Source: Bacteroidota bacterium
GTDB lineage: Bacteria; Bacteroidota; Bacteroidia; Chitinophagales; Chitinophagaceae
Direction: 5' to 3'
DNA: 64,000 nucleotides
Assembly: GCA_016711825.1 (NCBI GenBank)
Contig: JADJSG010000009.1
Span: 1-64,000, forward strand
A model generated the notes under the pieces. The model ran no database searches. It was not told the origin of the DNA and was given only the letters and a program-made list of their open reading frames with translations. The position numbers were made by a program, and so were the translations under genes. Below are positions 36,541 through 48,058 of this stretch, piece after piece; position 1 is the stretch's first letter, and every line of letters starts with the position of its first letter.

Positions 36541-37122
36541 TTAAGGCAAAATTAAAATGGGACAATACGCTATGACCCAATTGTACAATTCGTCAATCTC
36601 GAAATCAGATACTGCTATGCAACCTACTGTCCAGTCGGTATTTAAAAACTCTCGTTCTTGTTTTTTTGCATGGTTATTAGGGAATCCATGTATTTTAATA
36701 TCGCCTCCCGGATTTTTATTTTGATTGATTGCTGACAATGAATCGCTCATTGAAGGATAAGATATACCCAGATTAGCATGATAAGTACTGATTCTACTTC
36801 GGGTATTGATTTGGTAATGCCCTTCAGGTGTTTTTAAATCTCCTTCAAATTGTTTTGGACCAACGGGCTCCATACCTAAAGAAATGATGTATTTTTTTAT
36901 TTTATTTCCCTGGTGATAGGTTTGCATTTCACGGGCTGATTTATACACCACAATGCTATCGATGGAATCTTTTACTTCAACAAAGGTTTCAAAATAATTG
37001 TCTCTGCGATGTTTTTCTTGTCCACAACTGTACAATGCACTCAGTAAAAATAAGGCTATAATAAAGGGCTTCAATTGACTATATTGTTTATTGAACAAAA
37101 ATAGAGCAGAAGCTTTTAGCAA
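36541..37122 (-). CDS. L,D-transpeptidase (YkuD family)
   Basis: A 193-residue protein. The N-terminal hydrophobic segment contains LLSALYSCGQ, a probable lipobox at residues 27-32. The YkuD catalytic region is KIHGFPNN (conserved His-Gly), then TDWTVGCIAVSDFEIDEL with the nucleophile Cys at about residue 167. SLGMEPVGPKQFEGDLKTPEG matches the family substrate-loop region. It forms 3-3 peptidoglycan crosslinks, or anchors proteins to peptidoglycan, in the periplasm. Stands alone, next to the accessory segment at 37.4 kb. Confidence 0.88.
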   Translation of the reverse strand: MLKASALFLFNKQYSQLKPFIIALFLLSALYSCGQEKHRRDNYFETFVEVKDSIDSIVVYKSAREMQTYHQGNKIKKYIISLGMEPVGPKQFEGDLKTPEGHYQINTRSRISTYHANLGISYPSMSDSLSAINQNKNPGGDIKIHGFPNNHAKKQEREFLNTDWTVGCIAVSDFEIDELYNWVIAYCPILILP

Positions 37123-37562
37123 TTTGTTAAAAATAATTAATCAACATGCAAGTCTCCATTTTTAGTGAAATGATTTTGGGCGGCACACACGCTATTCGTT
37201 CCAAGTCCACCCATGCGAAGCGCATGGTGCGGGCTTTCCACTGCTATCGTTGCCGCAATGCAAGTCATCACAAGAATGTTTATCCGTCTAAACAAAATCG
37301 TTATAATATCTACACCTATTGAATTTCAGTTTATAATAGATGAATGAACTTTAATGGTTTGCAGGTGTTAATTTTTGGTTCATATGATACCAATATTTTT
37401 ATGCAACAAAAGAGCCGATATGCGTTCTGAAGAACGGGGGCAATCTAAATCATTATCTCAATCAAAATAGTCTGATTACGCTCCCATAAAATTTTCTAAC
37501 CCCGTGGTTTGTGTCTCCACAAACCATTCCTTGAATTTAACTTCCATTCATAAAAATTTTCA
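37123..37562. other. Gene-less segment with structured repeat
   Basis: About 440 bp with no credible ORF. At 37,180-37,275 it contains gggcggcacacacgctattc and a local palindrome atgcgaagcgcat, then gtgcgggctttccactgct. It looks like a structured non-coding repeat whose identity I do not know. The second half holds the direct repeat shared with the purE 3' end. Confidence 0.4.
37437..37499. repeat. Direct repeat of the purE 3' end, left copy
   Basis: About 63 bp, caatctaaatcattatctca through gattacgctcccataaaatt. It matches 47,503-47,564 with about four substitutions and one 1-bp indel. It includes the last codons and stop of purE as a non-coding duplicate. Confidence 0.75.
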
Positions 37563-39113
37563 TTATTCAATGATTGTTTTCCTCACCTCATTCCCACACC
37601 GAAGATAATACATGCCCTTGGCTAAATGCCTTACATCAATTGAGATGTAAGCACTGAGATGTGAGAGCTGAGACGAATACACTTGCTGGCCTATGGCATT
37701 ATACATTTCTATTGTTGCATTTCTCTTATCTCTCATCTCATATCTCACAACTATATAAGTACTGCTCGGATTCGGATATACTTCTAATGTCTCTAAACTC
37801 TCATCTCTTATCTCAATACTACCCAGTGGCCAGCACAACACCGTATCTGCACCCAGCCCATAGTTGGGCATATTGGGCGGACTCATCAGATTAGAGTAAG
37901 GTTGCCATACACCCTGAGGTACAAAGTGGCATCCCAAGCCTTTTACATTGGGGCTGTCTATATAGCTCATAAACTTGCGTGTGCCATTGTGATTACCAAT
38001 GTACAATTTTCCATCGGGTGCTACAACCATCGTGCCATACAATGGAAAATACATAAAATCTGAAGTATCAGGTCCATGAATGTACAAGGCATTGTACGTA
38101 TTTGTATCTTCCAGGTCTATTTGAAATACCGAATAATTAGTACTCATATATAATAGTTTACCATTAGGTGAAAAACATATTCCTCTTTTAAAATCGTAGT
38201 TGACATAAGTACTCGTATCGTAAGGTATGATATAATGTTTTTTGTAGGTAATCGTACCGTCACATCTATCAAAGTCATACAATTCGACTCGGTTATAATA
38301 ATAAAAAGTGTTGCCTCCGTTGCCATATATATTACCATATTGCGAACAAACCATTTGGGTGCCATCTTCGCTAAAATAAAGCTGACTTACAGCGGTACAA
38401 AAATCTCCTTTAGTGGTGATATATTGATAATATGGACCTAGAATTGTATCTTCTTGAACCCAAAAAAGCTGATACCTATCATTACTACAATCTGCCTTCA
38501 CCAGCCACCAATCTTTGCCATTGCTATGTTTTACTGCCGATAGTGGCGTCCAGTGGTAATGCTGCTTATCAGCAAGCACTACATTCTTTTGCACCACTTT
38601 CCCCATACCTGCATTGCTATCCATATCTACTACGCTATAGTTCAACACATCAAACTCAGTATAAACATGATTCACATAGTTATTTGCCACACTATCACTC
38701 ATGCCCGTACTAAATACATAATAGGTATTGCCTTTTTTAGGGAGTATAATGGAGGTTTGGTCGAAGAGGCTCGCACCTCCATAATAATTGGCAAGAACTT
38801 GACCATATGGGCAATTTACATATAAACCATCCGGCATTGCAAATCCGGCAGAATCATAAATAACAAAGCCATTTGAGAAAAACAATAAATTCCCATTTGT
38901 ATCAGAAATTGTAGAACTTGAGGACTTTATTAGACAAAATGGTGGATTAAAAACTCCAGCGTTTGTTACGGTATCAATAATCAGCCCATTATCAAAGTTA
39001 AATTTTACAACTGGCTGATAACCAACAGCCCACACATTATTTCTTTTATTTTGTTGGCTATATATTAATGATGATATCAGCATCAAATAGATGCAAGTAC
39101 TTATTTTCTTTTC
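37563..39113 (-). pseudogene. T9SS-sorted propeller-like protein, copy 1, start frameshifted
   Basis: A 507-residue ORF from an internal ATG (39086). The natural start near 39,113 (ATGAAAAG) has lost one A relative to the paralogue, which reads MKKKISTCIY; here it terminates at once as MKRK. The signal peptide is therefore broken and the remaining start leaves only SSLIYSQQ. The body (NNVWAVGYQPVVKF, then repeating YFSEDGTQMVC and GICFSPNGKLLYMST) resembles a WD40-like propeller. The T9SS domain is at the C-terminus (LEVYPNPSSTYIVVRY to KTIIE). It is a tandem paralogue of 40,084-41,599. Confidence 0.6.
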
Positions 39114-39115
39114 AT

Positions 39116-39635
39116 ACCTACTCTATTATTAATTTGCCAGTAAAAGTTGTTTGATCTTGCTTTTGTAGCACGTATAAATACACGCCAGTTTCTAATCCAC
39201 TTACATTTACGATGGCTTTATTTACCAAGCCATCAAAATTAGTTTTTATTCTTTCTCTACTTAGTAAATCATATATAGCAAATATTGCTTTTCCTTACTA
39301 TTAATATTATAAGCAACAGTAATTTGATTAACTGCAGGGTTAGGATATACAATTACTTCATCCTCCTTTACTATTCTGCTATTAATTACCTGCTCATCTT
39401 TTTTATAGTTTTTAAGCATATTCAACTGCTCTTGCAGTTTACTTATACCATTCTTATATACTCCCTGTCCATTACATATTTCAAGGTCGTCGTAATGAAT
39501 GCCCCAGTGCCACATACTATGTAATAACCTTGTTCCGTACACAGCATTGCTATTTGTCTGAACCGCTGAAAACACAGAACGATTAGAATTCACAGAAATG
39601 TAGTTGCTAATTTGATGTTGCAGTTGTACATTCAT
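39116..39635 (-). pseudogene. Duplicated C-terminus of the 1784-residue protein
   Basis: From 39,560 leftward it is nearly identical to 41,602-42,010, the C-terminal 130 residues of the big beta-helix protein (HSMWHWGIHYDDLEI, then VIVYPNPAVNQITVAY). The ORF opens with an unrelated stretch (MNVQLQHQISNYISVNS) and loses frame at KEKQYLL, where the intact copy has KEKAIFA; the T9SS end (KLIIE) continues in another frame to 39,116. It is a remnant without a secretion signal. Confidence 0.7.
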
Positions 39636-40016
39636 TTAATATGTTTTGAGTTTATAAGTCGCTTAATTGCCAATTTTTCTGAACCAAAGTTAAGTAATAA
39701 TCCCACTTCCAACTTATAGGCCTCCAAATAGTTGATAGCTTGCGCAAAATGTAGTGACTCAAATTGTGAAAGTGCTTTAAAAAAATCTACACGGCGATTC
39801 CCTACTTTTTCATTCTTATAAAAAATATCCATCTCAAACTCCCTTAAAAATGGAATGCCTGCTCTATTCATTTCTATTTCCAAAGCTCGCTGATACACTA
39901 CTTCCTGAAAACCAGTACCTAACTCTTTATGAACTTCTATAGCACAAGCTAGTATTCTACTGGTAAGTTCACTATATTTTCCTGTATTCTCTATAAATTC
40001 AATTCTTATGTTTTCT
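39632..40016 (-). pseudogene. GxxExxY protein, degraded
   Basis: The reading frame opens upstream of the ORF start, with ACAIEVHKELGTGFQEVVYQ giving the G-x-x-E-x-x-Y signature as GFQEVVY, then EFEMDIFYKNEKVGNRRVDF and LAQAINYLEAY-type residues (FAQAINYLEAYKLEVGLLLN). Between RRVDF and KALSQFE about eleven residues usual for the family seem to be missing, and no ATG start is visible. GxxExxY proteins are small, widespread and of unknown function, often next to cell-surface clusters. It sits between the two copies of the tandem duplication. Confidence 0.65.
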
Positions 40017-40083
40017 TAATATTCTGTGGCTTCTGTGCCTTTCTGCGCTATCTGCGGTTCAGACAACTATGCAGACAAATAGC

Positions 40084-41599
40084 ATCATCATTCAATAATT
40101 ACTTTTTACTCATACCCTCACACCTAATAATATAAATACCTTCGCATACTTATTTATTTCTATTTCATCTTTGAAAGTACTAAACAATTTAGTTCCTACC
40201 GTATTATACAACTCTTTCTTTTTTCCTTGCAAATTTTTGATGTAAAAAATAGTGGAACCAGGATTTGGATATACTTCTAAATTCTCTAATCTTTCATCTC
40301 TTATGTCACTACTACCCAGTGGCCAGCACAACACCGTATCTGCACCCAGCCCATAGTTGGGCATATTAGGTGGACTCATCAGATATGTATAAGGTTGCCA
40401 CACGCCATGAGATACAAAATTACAACCCAGTCCTTTTACATTGGGGCTGTCTATATAGCTCATAGATTTACTGCCGTTCCAATATCCCTATATATATTCC
40501 CATCCGGAGCGAGGCCTATTGTATTATATTCCGGAAACTGTGCAATTGTAGTATCAGGGCCATGTATAAATAATGCGTTGTATGTATTCGTATCTTCTAA
40601 ATCTATTTGATATACTGTATAGGAATTACTCATGTATAATAATTTGTCATTTGGCGAAAAGCTTAATCCTACTTGAACATCATAATTTGGATAGCTGGAA
40701 GTATCTTCTGGTACTTCGTATCTTTTCTTGAATGTGAGTTCTCCATTGCATCTGTCAAAATCAAAAATATCTACACCATTCCTGTAATAAAAAGGACCTC
40801 CTAAAATATGTCCGCATATACTACTTGCCATCTGTGTACCGGTATTATTAAAATAAATTTTACTTAAAAAGTAACAAAAATCTCCTTGATAATTTATTGG
40901 TATATCTTGATAATATGGTCCTAAGATTGAATCTTCTTTTACCAAAAATTCCTGATAACGATTATTAATACAGTCAGCCTTCACCAGCCACCAGTCTTTT
41001 CCATTACTATGTTTCACAGCCTGCATGGCGCAGTTTACATAATGCTGCTTATCAGCAAGCACTACATTCTTTTGCACCACTTTGCCCTTACCTGCATTGC
41101 TATCCATATCTACTACGCTATAGTTCAACACATCAAACTCAGTATAAACATGATTTATATAATTATTTGCCACACTATCACTCATCCCAGTACTAAATAC
41201 ATAATAGGTATTGCCTTTTTTAGGGAGTATAATGGAGGTTTGGTCGAAGAGGCTCGCACCTCCATAGTAATTGGCAAGAACTTGACCATAGGGGCAATTT
41301 ACATATAAACCATCCTGCATTGCAAATCCTGCAGAATCATAAATAACAAAGCCATTCGAGAAAAACAATATATTTCCATTTGTATCAGAAATTGTAGAAC
41401 TTGAGGACTTTATTAGACAAAATGGTGGATTAAAAACTCCAGCGTTTGTTACGGTATCAATAATCAGCCCATTATCAAATTTAAATTTTACAACTGGCTG
41501 ATAACCAACAGCCCACACATTATTTCTTTTATTTTGTTGGCTATATATTAATGATGATATCAGCATCAAATAGATGCAAGTACTTATTTTCTTTTTCAT
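40084..41599 (-). pseudogene. T9SS-sorted propeller-like protein, copy 2, frameshifted
   Basis: A paralogue of 37,563-39,113. It has the intact start MKKKISTCIYLML and signal peptide, and the first 370 residues are highly similar. Near 40,480 an (AT)n tract has changed length and shifts the frame (the ORF ends RDIGTAVNL); the rest continues in another frame from MSYIDSPNVKGLG with NLEVYPNPGSTIFYI. A further shift near 40,120 hides the natural T9SS end (KGIYIIRCEG, then KVIIE). As it stands the product would be secreted into the periplasm without its sorting domain. Confidence 0.65.
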
Positions 41600-41601
41600 A
41601 C

Positions 41602-44600
41602 CTACTCTATTATTAATTTGCCAGTAAAAGTTGTTTGATCTTGCTTTTGTAGCACGTATAAATACACGCCAGTTTCTAATCCACTTACATTTACGATGGC
41701 TTTATTTACCAAGCCATCAAAATTAGTTTTTATTCTTTCTCTACTTAGTAAATCATATATAGCAAATATTGCTTTTTCCTTACTATTAATATTATAAGCA
41801 ACAGTAATTTGATTAACTGCAGGGTTAGGATATACAATTACTTCATCCTCCTTTACTATTCTTCTATTAATTACCTGCTCATCTTTTTTATAGTTTTTAA
41901 GCATATTCAACTGCTCTTGCAGTTTACTTATACCATTCTTATATACTCCCTGTCCATTACATATTTCAAGGTCGTCGTAATGTATGCCCCAGTGCCACAT
42001 ACTGTGTAGCATCCTAGCCCTATACACAGCATTACCTCCTAGGTAGGGGCAGGTGTAAGCCAGCGTTTCTACATCGTCTCGTTGCTCAGCGTTTAGGGTA
42101 TCTCGCCCTCTAAGAAGGGCGTTAAGATAAAGGTTATTCATATACTTCGCATTTTGTTCAAACACTTCATTGCCACTCAGGTTATTGTTCATGCTACGTG
42201 CTAATTCATATGCTACCATCCACGCTACAGGTGTGCTACGCAGTGAGCTATCGTTTAGTAGGCTTATTTGTTTATCTATGTCATAGAGAGCGCCTACTAT
42301 ACCTGCATTATTGGCGTTGTAAAAGCTATCAAGTATAGCACTACTCGTGCGCGCGCTTTCATTATTTGCCAGCCATTGTTGCACCAGTTCAGCATCGGCG
42401 CGCCTTGCCCCTTCTAGGTATTCGCTATATTCTATTTCACCGCTCGCCACCTGCATGGCATAATGAATGTCTATTGGGTGTGTAGTGGTAACCCCACCAT
42501 TATTGTCACCTACGGGGCATGTAAAAGTAGTGGTAAAAGTGGGTGGGGGTGGAGGGACTTTAACCCTACAATCATTTGCATTAATATTGCTTGCACTACT
42601 TTTACTCTGGTCTAACTTAGCGACAGTTGTTACTATTTCATCAATAGTACTTGCAGCACAATCAGTCACTCTAAACACCTTATTAAAAAGTGCCGGCGTC
42701 ATCAACGGGTTTATATCTTGTGGTTCATTGTAGGTATTATCGGCATCATATGCTACTAATGGATTATTCGAAATTACTTTCCCCACTTGCCCCATAGTTC
42801 CTTCTTGTGTCAGTTGCCACAGCATAAGGTTGGCATCGGAGTTATTCATGTTGTTGCCTACTGTGCGGTCGTATTGGGTGGTGCTGCCGTTTTTCCCCAC
42901 TGCAAATATGCCGTATTTAGTGTAGTTCATATTATTACATTGCACATAGCTATTTTTGTTATTGTTTATATATATGCCAGCGCTATTCGTGCGCACATAC
43001 TGTCCTCCTCCGCCGTTATCAATGGTATTGTCTACCATGTTTACACCATCGCTGTTGTTTGAGTATATGCCTAGCATTTTCGGTATGCCTGCAGCCTCTT
43101 CACTTACCGTCTTCATATGTATTTTGTTGCTATAAATTTTATCGCTACTACCCTCACCCAACATTATTCCTAAGCCTACAAGGCCGGTTGGCATCTCTAT
43201 CGTATTGTTCTGTATAATGCTTTTGCCTACATGCACCAGACTACCGTATACCGATGCTATGCCCAGCGGTGGTATACCCACGGGTGCTATATTATAATAG
43301 TCATAGGGCAGCACTATTTTATTGTTTTGCGCATAAAAACCATTCGCCATTTCATCACCCAATTTCAGTATATTTAAGTAAGTACTCGTCAGTATATTGT
43401 TGGTCACCCTTATTTTTCTCCCCTCGCATTCGCTCGCTATTATACCACAGGTACATGCTTTTATTTTTTGCTGATCTACACTGCCACTCGCTCTCCTAAG
43501 CCACACACCCCTAAAACAATTTTCAAAATTTTCGCGGGGATTGTTAGCTACCACCAAGGTATTAAATACATTTACACGCAGTTCATTAAAGGGGTCTTCA
43601 CGCATGCCATACACCCCACTACCCACCTCATCATTGGTAACAGCTGCATTTGCAGCCATATCTTGGTTTATATCCTTAAACTCATTATTAAATAATTGTA
43701 TTTTGGTATAGGGATAAGGCATTATTTGCTGATAAGGAAAATCGCCAATCACATATGAATGTACATAAGTAGTTACTCCATTCCAAATGTTATTAAAAAG
43801 GTTGCCACTATTTGCATCATTCACATTACCAATATCTACATGGCTACTATTATCTATATATATGCCATGTAAAGGTTTTTCACCCACATACGGACTAAGT
43901 AGCGCACCTTCATACGTAAATTCATTCTTGGTTATCACGCAATTATTCGCATTGGTATTGCCATATATCTGGATATTTTCATGGTTGTTTATAAAGGTAT
44001 TTTCAGTAATTGTGCCCTTCGCATTATTCGTTAACATAACGCCTTTTTCGGCATCTTTCATTGTGCAATCATTCATTACCAATTGCGTCGCCGGGTCGCT
44101 TGCATATATTCCATCCCACATGCTTTCGCAAGCTGCCCGCAAGGTGCATTGCGCTAGTGTACACACCACGCCAGCTTGTATATTTATTACAGCGCCCTCC
44201 TTCATATAAAAAGCACAATCGGTAAAATTAATATTTTGATCCACTTCAAAGGTGCCTTCTATTATAAATGATTTCCCTGCTACATTAGCTCCTAGTAAGG
44301 GTATCAAGCCCGACGCAGTTGGGTTAATGTATTGTTTCAGGTTAGTCGGGTTATCAATGCTTGGCTCACAGCAAGGAGCCGTATTGGCACCAGTCGTTAT
44401 TATTGCCAGTGCACTACATCCATTGTTATCAGTTACTATTAGTAGGTGGCAGCCATCAGGCACACCTGTTAATACACTAATGTTTGCACCCATTTGCACC
44501 CCATCAAATTCCACTGAATAGTTCAAGCCAAAAGGTGTAATGCTAATATTAGTATTTCCACCATTAGGTGTCAAATTATACATAATGGTAAAAGCCCCAT

Positions 44601-46954
44601 TCGTGCTGATGTGTTTAAAAGGCAGATTTGGAGGAATAGTACACTGCATCACCACAATGGGCAAATTTGGATTACCACCCTCTATGCAAGGTGCTGTATT
44701 CCCGTCATATGCTGCCATTACGGGTATTCCTAGTGGTGTAGGGTACCAAAAACTAGGCGCATCACCTATTGCCTGCTCATCAATATAAAATAATGACTTT
44801 TGTGGCATTGCATTTTTGTAAAATTTGAAATGGTCAAAAGTAAAATAAGAATTATCTTTTAATATCAGATGCCCATATATATTAAAATCATATCCTAAAG
44901 TTACCGGAGGATCGTTTGGGTCATTTGGGGGATCAGGTGGGATATAATTAGGAGTTCCGTCCCCAAAAATAGTAGAGGAAGCTTCAAACGTAATAGCACT
45001 ATTATCCCCAATTGTAATATTGGCAGCTGCACCAATAAGGGTAATATTATTAGGAAAACGAAGCATGGCATTTCTCTTAAATGTCGCTTTTAAAAAACCT
45101 GTAAAACTATTGCTAATAGGATGTTTCCCAAATAATAGAATATTTGGCGTATAAGCAAGTTGCGCTATAATAAAATTTCCTTCTACTTCAAATTTATTTG
45201 GCGTACATGCGTTCTCACTCCCTTCAATTTCTATCGAATTCATTTGCCATTGATGTTTGCTTGTTGAAGCTGTATTTGTATTTTTTACGAGATTATTTCC
45301 CTTAAATAATATGCCACTCAAAATGCTAGTATTATTATCTGTGGTATTACCATCATTGTTGTAAGTAAAGTTGCAGTTGTCAAATATGGTAGCCTCGCTA
45401 ATATTTGCTGTAGGTCCCATCGACCAAATCTTACACATTTCCCTATTATCATCATTCACCCTAAAGTCACAATCTTCAAATAAAGTCCATTTCATGGCAA
45501 TCCCAATATTTTCATACCCCGATATTTCTATTAGTTGTTTGGGATGGTCCCAATGCTCTGTATTATTATAAGCCCTATCCTCAAACACACAGCCTTTGTA
45601 ATGTGTAGCATCAGCCTGTACGTTACCCACGCTACTGTAAAGCACCCGAGCATAAATTTTACAATTCTCAAAAAAGAAATTTTTTCCAGTGCAGATAATG
45701 CCAACTTCCCTATTCGAATACATCGTACAGTTTTCAAATTGCATATTATCTGTAGCAGCAGCCACTAGTGGTGCGTTAGATATTGCAGGACCGTTATTGC
45801 CACTAAACTCGCAATTTGTAAAACTTCCATTTTCACACACATCAGGTATATCAGGCTCTATATCCAATCCTGTCCCAGGGTTGGCCAATGTGGGGCTATA
45901 TGGCCCTTTCCCCGATTCGTTAAACTGGCAATTTGTTGCAGTTAACCATTTACCCCCTGTCCACGACAATCCTCCTCGTGTATTAGCTATACAATGGGTA
46001 TTATTGATTAATACATTTTCTGTACCATCATCAATCAATATACCGTCAAATCCCATATTGTTCACCACTACATCATCAATTGAAATATGAAATGACTCTT
46101 TGCATGAAATACCTGTATGTGGTAATTGTATGCCTCTATCACCATACGTTCCACCCCAGTTAAAATGAGTGTTATTCCCATCGATGCGAATATGCTGTAT
46201 GGTAACATCATCAGAATAGTATACACCTATAAAATGCCCAATCCAAGCTTTCGTTTTTTCATCACTATTATAAAAGTTCCATCCTGCCTCTGGCATGGGT
46301 ACAGTGTTATTGGTGTTATTAGTAAATTGATATAATATAACTGGTGGCGTACCACCATCATAAACAGTATAAGTGTACCCAGGCTTAATAAATGAGCCGA
46401 AATACAAACCATCAACATATTTTATCAATGGTGGGTTTTGCGCATCACTTCCTTCAATGGTGATTTTGATATTTTTATTTTTTGTATTTTCAATATATAA
46501 CATACCATCAATAAAGCCTGCAAACAATGCATCGCCTGAGGTAAAAGTTCTAGTTACAGAACTACTAACAGTAGCACCCGGCATTATATCTGTGCAAGTT
46601 ACAGTGTAACTTTGCCCGGTTGGTATTTGCTTACCGACATAATACACTGCATTTTGTCCTTGGAAGGTACTCGGTATCGTCAAAATACCCTCATCACCAG
46701 GAGCAAGAAAGTTTGAAAAAAATATACCTGCTTTAATAAAAGCTTCGGTGTTATTAGTAACTGAAACTACATCAAAAAGGCCATTCCCTGCTGCGCCAAA
46801 GTATGTTAAAGATTTAGTTACTATTGCTGCCTTTGCTTTAAATGTAATACCTTGCATGAGCAAAAAAATTAAAGCGAGTAGCGAGTAGCGAGTAGCGAGT
46901 AGCGAGTAGCGAGTAGCGAGTGCGGAGGGAGTAGCTATAAATGTGATCTTTTTC
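41602..46954 (-). CDS. Giant T9SS-sorted parallel beta-helix protein with phase-variable start
   Basis: A 1784-residue intact protein. The signal peptide (TRYSLLATRYSLLALIFLLM) is encoded by seven perfect 7-bp repeats. From about residue 230 to 1330 the repeating short strands with Asn ladders (for example NVLINNTHCIANTRGG, NSYVQCNNMNYTKYGIF) indicate right-handed parallel beta-helices like polysaccharide lyases and adhesins. The C-terminus is a T9SS domain (VIVYPNPAVNQITVAY to KLIIE). No lyase catalytic triad was identified, so I favour an adhesin or glycan-binding surface protein. Its C-terminal 400 bp are duplicated at 39.1-39.6 kb. It lies in the segment bounded by the purE direct repeats. 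Confidence 0.8.
46873..46921. repeat. Seven tandem 7-bp repeats (phase-variation tract)
   Basis: Exactly seven copies of agcgagt (49 bp) without mismatch, inside the signal-peptide coding region of the 1784-residue gene, some 30 to 80 bp after its ATG. Because 7 is not a multiple of 3, gain or loss of one unit changes the frame and stops translation early. At the present copy number the gene is in frame (ON). Confidence 0.9.
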
Positions 46955-47542
46955 ATTTGCGTAAGTTTTTTATTTAATCCAAAGTTTAAGAATATTTTTC
47001 AAAATTCCAAAATATTAACAATTGGTCTATGCTGATAAATCAATCATTGAGGTTTTGCTTAGATTTTACGTAAAATTCTTACTAGGTGTTTAAAATGCAA
47101 TAAAGACTATTGTTTTAGAAATATTTTTTAATTCTAAAATAGATTACAATAAAATAAAAATATAAGATTACCCAAATCACTCATTAAGAAGTTTAAAATA
47201 AGGGGTAAAATTACTATTTGTGTTATACCAAATTTATATACTTTGTAGTTTAAAAGAAAACAGTATAATACCTAATCACATTGAATTTTACTATTTCACA
47301 AATAGACTAACTATAATGTCTGTGGCCATTAAACCTATATTTTTCAGACTACAATTTAAATACAAAAAAAATGAGATTATACATACACACATGCTAATTC
47401 AAGAGAAAATAATTAGTCTTCAAAAATGCGTCTTCAATATTAAAATGGCTATAGAGTAAATACAACTTGCAAAGGCTCAGCCTACGAAAAGTAGAGCTTA
47501 AGTGGGGTCAATCTAAATCATTATCTCACTCAAAATAGTCGA
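46955..47542. other. Gene-less segment upstream of the giant gene
   Basis: About 590 bp. AT-rich, with no credible gene; short ORFs on the plus strand look random. A TTTG near 46,990 and cttaaactttgg-like sequence on the minus strand may be a weak promoter for the 1784-residue gene. The direct repeat of the purE end occupies the last part. Confidence 0.4.
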
Positions 47543-47564
47543 TTACGCTCCCGTAAAATGTTCT
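47503..47564. repeat. Direct repeat of the purE 3' end, right copy (native)
   Basis: It covers the last seven or so purE codons, its stop (47543-47545) and about 40 bp downstream. It matches 37,437-37,499. This copy is the functional gene end. Confidence 0.75.
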
Positions 47565-48058
47565 ATTTTTTTCATCACTTCTTCTTCCAGCGAATGTTTG
47601 TATTGAATACATTGCTGCAAAATTGCATCATCGGCTGTACCCAATATTTGCATCGCCAATATAGCAGCATTTTTACTCGCATTGAGGGCTACTGTAGCTA
47701 CAGGAACGCCATTGGGCATTTGCAAAATAGATAAGATAGAATCCCAACCATCTAATGAATTGCTCGATTTTACAGGTACCCCTATCACAGGCAAGGGAGT
47801 GATGCTCGCAATCATTCCTGGCAAATGAGCCGCCCCACCCGCTCCGGCAATCACCACTTTTAATCCTCGTGTATGAGCCGAAGTGGCATACTCCATCATA
47901 CGTTTGGGGGTACGATGGGCAGATACTATTGTACATTCATAAGGAATATGAAATAATTTAAAAAAATCTGCGGCATCTTTCATCACTTTCCAGTCGCTAT
48001 CGCTCCCCATTATAATGCCTACTAAAGGCTTTTTACCTGTAATGTCTGTCTGACCCAT
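47543..48058 (-). CDS. purE: N5-carboxyaminoimidazole ribonucleotide mutase PurE
   Basis: A 171-residue class I PurE. The signature VGIIMGSDSDWKVM sits at the N-terminus, followed by VSAHRTPKRM with the catalytic His, and VIAGAGGAAHLPGMIAS, then PVIGVPV. It rearranges N5-CAIR to CAIR in purine synthesis, using the product of PurK. It overlaps the purK 3' end by 37 nt, so they are translationally coupled. The 3' end is duplicated 10 kb away. Confidence 0.96.
   Translation of the reverse strand: MGQTDITGKKPLVGIIMGSDSDWKVMKDAADFFKLFHIPYECTIVSAHRTPKRMMEYATSAHTRGLKVVIAGAGGAAHLPGMIASITPLPVIGVPVKSSNSLDGWDSILSILQMPNGVPVATVALNASKNAAILAMQILGTADDAILQQCIQYKHSLEEEVMKKIEHFTGA

Noticed and set aside
42467..46609. 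Plus-strand ORFs inside the 1784-residue gene
   Set aside because: They are antisense shadows of an intact, repeat-rich coding sequence.
47220..47459. 79-residue plus-strand gene
   Set aside because: AT-rich, no promoter or homology signal, and in the middle of a gene-less segment.
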